From the NCBI GenBank assembly GCA_007119455.1, contig SKPR01000054.1, forward strand, positions 1-8,278: a DNA stretch of 8,278 nt, written 5' to 3'. The notes under the pieces are model-generated. The model made no database searches. It saw only the letters and a program-made list of their open reading frames with translations, and was not told the DNA's origin. Shown here in pieces: positions 5,478 through 8,278 of the stretch. A program made the translations under genes and the position numbers. Numbering within the stretch: the first letter of the stretch is position 1; the number at the start of each line of letters is the position of its first letter. The DNA comes from Candidatus Brevefilum sp. GTDB taxonomy: Bacteria; Chloroflexota; Anaerolineae; Anaerolineales; Anaerolineaceae.

Positions 5478-7823
5478 ATGACCCTTCCCCCAAGCGCAAC
5501 CGATCGACTTCTCAGTGTGTTACTGGCACTTTCTCAATATCCGATCCTGGCCAACCATATTCGTGATTTGATGCGCCGGGAATTATTTAAACGCGGCCTG
5601 GTCGACCAAAAACAATTTGAACGAGAAGTCATCCGAAAAGCCATCAAATCCCAGGAACGCGAGGGTCTGCAACATCCCGAAATTGAAGAACCTGCTGAAG
5701 TCTGGGAAAGGCGGAAGGTTGTTGTCAGGGATCAGCTCACGGATTATTACTTCAGCCACCACCTCAGTTTCGAATTGATTGAAGACTTGATCGAAGAGGC
5801 GCTTACCGAGCGGGGGGTAACCAATCATGAAGCCCTGTTCGAGTTTAATCCCGAGGTTGCACCGCAGGAATTGCTATTTAATCAGGGGATGATGATCGAA
5901 AAAATGCCCCCTACAGAGCGCAAGCATTTAGAACCACGCCTCAGAGAAATAAAAGTGGTCCTGATCCGGAATATGATCAGTGACCAGTTACGATATATCA
6001 ATATCGCCCGGGATTGGTTCACGATCTCAGATTTGGCTGAAGTTCGCCGACATAAAATTGGTCATGGCCGCATTGGGGGTAAAGCAGCGGGCATGTTACT
6101 GGCCGCTCGCATTCTAAAAGACAGCCCTCGAGCCGAACTGCGGGAGAATCTGCGTACGCCTGAATCGTACTATATGGCTTCAGATTTGATGTATACGTTT
6201 ATTTCAATCAACAACCTCCTGCATTGGAATGACCAGAAATACAAGCCTGAAGACGAGATGCGTCGGGATTATCCAAAAATTCTCGAAGAGTATGACCAAT
6301 GCGAGTTCCCACCGGGAGTCATCCAGCGGCTGGAAACACTGCTGACAACGGTCGGTTCTCAGCCATTAATTGTCCGCTCGTCAAGCCTTCTCGAAGACAA
6401 CTTTGGTACAGCCTTCGCCGGCAAGTATGAGAGCATTTTTCTTCCCAACCAGGGCAACTTTGAAGATAACCTCAAAGCCCTCACCGGTGCTATCGCCCGG
6501 ATCTACGCCTCCACCCTTAATCCGAATGCATTACTCTACCGCCGCAGCAAAGGCCTTCAGGACTATGATGAGCGGATGGCCGTCCTGATCCAGGTGGTCG
6601 AAGGTAACCGCTTCAGCGATTATTATCTGCCCGATATTTCCGGGGTGGCCTTCAGCCATAACCAGTATCGCTGGTCGCCACAAATCCGCCAGGAAGACGG
6701 TTTCATCCGCCTTGTTTGGGGTCTGGGCACCCGGGCCGTCGACAGAGTCGGAAACGATTATCCTCGGTTGATCGCCCTCAGCCATCCCACATTGAGACCG
6801 AGCAGCACGGTCAAATCAATCCGACGTTATTCGCAACAGTATGTCGATTTGATTGATTTAAAGGACAACAGCTTAAAGACCCTGCCAATCCGGGAGGTTT
6901 TAACTGGCGATTACCCACCCCTGCGCTACCTGGCCCAGGTTGACCAGGATGGCTACTTCCGCTCAATTCGCTCCAGGGTCATTGATGCCAAACCCTCACA
7001 ACTAATCCTGACATTCGACGAGCTTCTCAGGCGCACGCCTTTTGCCGAACGGATGCGCCACATTCTGACCGTTCTGGAAAAAGAATACCGGTCACCCGTG
7101 GACATCGAATTTATCGCTGATGTGGTGGAAGTTGATGGTAAACCCGATATCCGCTTATCCCTCATCCAATGCCGGCCATTGAGTTACATGAAGGAATCCA
7201 ACCAGGTGTCGCTCCCACAGGACCTTGACCCGGATCACATCATTTTCTCATCAAGCATCATGGTCGCCGGTGGCTGGTTGGAGGAAATAAATTACGTGCT
7301 GTTCGTGCCTCCTGAAGATTACTTTAGCCTGCCTACCCAATCCGGTCGGAATAAACTGGAGCGGGCAATTGGTAAATTGAACGCTGCCTTAGAGGGAGAG
7401 AACTTCATCTGTGTTGGCCCGGGGCGTTGGGGTACCTCGAACCCTGATTTGGGTGTCCATGTGGATTATGCCGATATTTTCAACACCAAAGCACTGGTGG
7501 AGCTATCCGGTGGCGGTATTGGCCCTGCCCCCGAACCATCCCTGGGCACACACTTTTTCCAGGACCTCCTCGAGGGACAAATCTTTCCACTGGCGACGTA
7601 CATTGGAGAAGACCACTTTAATCGGGATTTTTTCTACAAAACGCCCAACCGTCTGGGAGAATGGATCCAGACCGAACCTTCGGTGCAAAAACACCTGCGT
7701 TTGATCAAAGTTGACGATTACCGCGAGAATCACCATATTGAACTGGTTATGAACGGGGAAAAAGGCCGGGCTATGGCATTTTTAGCCGAGTCCCCCCGCG
7801 GCCGGAATGGCCGGCTTCAATAA
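5478..7823 (+). CDS. PEP synthase/PPDK-type ATP-binding domain protein lacking the phosphohistidine and PEP domains
   Basis: A 781-residue protein. Residues about 190-570 are a PPDK_N-type ATP-grasp domain, the part of PEP synthase and pyruvate phosphate dikinase that binds ATP. Seen are GRIGGKAAGM (197-206), LIVRSSSLLEDN (297-308, Arg300), AFAGKYES (312-319), SGVAFS (388-393), WGLGTRAVDR (414-423), DIEF (542-545, Glu544) and LIQCRPLS (562-569, Gln564, Arg566); these match the metal and phosphate-binding positions of the family. Residues 1-185 are mostly helical, charged and not recognised. After 575 the usual swivelling domain with its TGG.TSHA phosphohistidine loop and the PEP TIM barrel are absent. 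Instead there is an unrecognised domain with PGRWGTSNPDLGVHVDYAD (648-666). It therefore cannot carry out the classical PEP synthase reaction alone; ATP-dependent phosphotransfer to another protein or molecule is an inference. A stop codon 9 bases upstream fixes the earliest start at ATG 5478, which lacks a clear ribosome binding site. No signal peptide is seen. Confidence 0.85.
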   Translation: MTLPPSATDRLLSVLLALSQYPILANHIRDLMRRELFKRGLVDQKQFEREVIRKAIKSQEREGLQHPEIEEPAEVWERRKVVVRDQLTDYYFSHHLSFELIEDLIEEALTERGVTNHEALFEFNPEVAPQELLFNQGMMIEKMPPTERKHLEPRLREIKVVLIRNMISDQLRYINIARDWFTISDLAEVRRHKIGHGRIGGKAAGMLLAARILKDSPRAELRENLRTPESYYMASDLMYTFISINNLLHWNDQKYKPEDEMRRDYPKILEEYDQCEFPPGVIQRLETLLTTVGSQPLIVRSSSLLEDNFGTAFAGKYESIFLPNQGNFEDNLKALTGAIARIYASTLNPNALLYRRSKGLQDYDERMAVLIQVVEGNRFSDYYLPDISGVAFSHNQYRWSPQIRQEDGFIRLVWGLGTRAVDRVGNDYPRLIALSHPTLRPSSTVKSIRRYSQQYVDLIDLKDNSLKTLPIREVLTGDYPPLRYLAQVDQDGYFRSIRSRVIDAKPSQLILTFDELLRRTPFAERMRHILTVLEKEYRSPVDIEFIADVVEVDGKPDIRLSLIQCRPLSYMKESNQVSLPQDLDPDHIIFSSSIMVAGGWLEEINYVLFVPPEDYFSLPTQSGRNKLERAIGKLNAALEGENFICVGPGRWGTSNPDLGVHVDYADIFNTKALVELSGGGIGPAPEPSLGTHFFQDLLEGQIFPLATYIGEDHFNRDFFYKTPNRLGEWIQTEPSVQKHLRLIKVDDYRENHHIELVMNGEKGRAMAFLAESPRGRNGRLQ

Positions 7824-7866
7824 TTTCGCGCCACTGCCCATTGTTTTCGCAAATAATCCGTGCTGA

Positions 7867-7890
7867 TTATCTGATCAGATAAGTTTTATT
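7867..7890. terminator. Perfect 16-bp palindrome with T-rich tail between convergent genes (weak terminator)
   Basis: TTATCTGATCAGATAA (7867-7882) is a perfect palindrome followed on the plus strand by GTTTTATT. As RNA it gives a 6-bp stem with a GATC loop. It sits between the stop of the PPDK-like gene and the stop of the minus-strand partial gene, where a terminator is expected. The stem is AT-rich, so termination may be weak; a protein binding site is the alternative. Confidence 0.45.
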
Positions 7891-8278
7891 CATTCAGCTC
7901 ACAGGCTACAAAAGCCTGGTACGGGTTTAATTGGTACCATTTTCCATCAAGCCCTACAACAAGCCCTGATCCACGCTCAGCCAGCCAGCGGGCCAGCTCG
8001 TACCCCAATAGCAAACCCATATCAAACAATTGCGATTTCGCCAACGCTATCCCGTAAATATTCCGCGTCAACCGCAGATGTTCACGGACTGCCGTTGAAG
8101 TTACTTGGTCCAATTCAAACTGAACAAACTCCTGTCCGGATTCATCAGTCACCTGCCAGTGATAAACCACAATGGGACGTTTGCCTTCGGATTGGTATTT
8201 TAATACAAAAAAGGGGGCATCCTCGTGCGGAGATTGGATGACAGCAAGGTTTTCAAGCGCTGGTTCAACCCCTTCCTT
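7886..8278 (-). CDS. Unrecognised protein, C-terminal part (cut by right window edge)
   Basis: The reading frame stays open from the window edge to a TAA at 7888-7886, giving at least 130 residues; the true start lies outside. A GTG at 8170 is in frame, but the frame continues cleanly upstream with protein-like sequence (for example ENLAVIQSPHEDAPFFVLKY), so it should not be taken as the start. I do not recognise the family. The visible part looks soluble and mixed alpha/beta. A charged stretch with VVYHWQVTDESGQEF is followed by a helical region (TAVREHLRLTRNIYG, then LFDMGLLLGYELARWLAERG) and an ending GLDGKWYQLNPYQAFVA. No metal, nucleotide or membrane motif is evident. It converges on the PPDK-like gene, leaving 62 bases between stops. 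Confidence 0.65.
   Translation of the reverse strand, partial: KEGVEPALENLAVIQSPHEDAPFFVLKYQSEGKRPIVVYHWQVTDESGQEFVQFELDQVTSTAVREHLRLTRNIYGIALAKSQLFDMGLLLGYELARWLAERGSGLVVGLDGKWYQLNPYQAFVACELNE

Noticed and set aside
7790..7815. GCCGG-AATGG-CCGGC hairpin as terminator of the PPDK-like gene
   Set aside because: It lies before the stop codon, the stem is only 5 bp, and no T-run follows; the palindrome at 7867 is the better candidate.
1..8278. Insertion sequence, CRISPR, prophage, tRNA or defence system
   Set aside because: No transposase, integrase, terminal repeats, spaced direct repeats, cloverleaf or nuclease genes were seen. The transglycosylase alone is not evidence of phage or secretion genes.

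Overview
The window looks like ordinary bacterial chromosome of moderate G+C content. The proteins are diverged from proteobacterial and firmicute versions in a way that suggests an uncultured or environmental lineage. My best guess is Chloroflexota (Anaerolineae-like), but this is an impression from protein style: there is no 16S or ribosomal protein gene here to confirm it.

Layout, left to right: the 5' part of a glycerophosphodiester phosphodiesterase gene (minus, cut by the left edge); a divergent Ldh2-family malate/lactate-type dehydrogenase (plus); a small membrane methyltransferase of the ICMT/PEMT/NnrU type (minus, convergent with the dehydrogenase); a membrane-anchored SLT-type lytic transglycosylase (plus); a class I SAM methyltransferase with a C-terminal Trm112-like zinc ribbon (minus); the signal recognition particle RNA gene ffs (minus), which no protein search would find; dnaN, the DNA polymerase III sliding clamp (plus, divergent from ffs); a 781-residue protein built around a PEP-synthase/PPDK-type ATP-binding domain but lacking the rest of that enzyme (plus); and an unrecognised partial gene (minus, cut by the right edge).

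Orientation changes at almost every gene, so most are probably transcribed singly. Recognisable sigma70-like promoters precede several of them. The best are those of ffs (TTGACA-17-TATGCT) and of the membrane methyltransferase (TTGAAA-16-TACAAT). A textbook intrinsic terminator follows dnaN, so the ATP-grasp gene behind it is probably separate. ffs and dnaN are both core functions and share a divergent promoter region. The other genes (lipid phosphodiester breakdown, 2-hydroxyacid oxidation, cell-wall cleavage, methyl transfer) show no obvious common pathway.

I see no mobile element, CRISPR array, tRNA or defence system. The items most worth a second look are the truncated PPDK-like architecture, the zinc-ribbon methyltransferase downstream of ffs, the SRP RNA itself, and several small inverted repeats at promoters. 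No stretch over 300 bases lacks a gene once ffs is counted.
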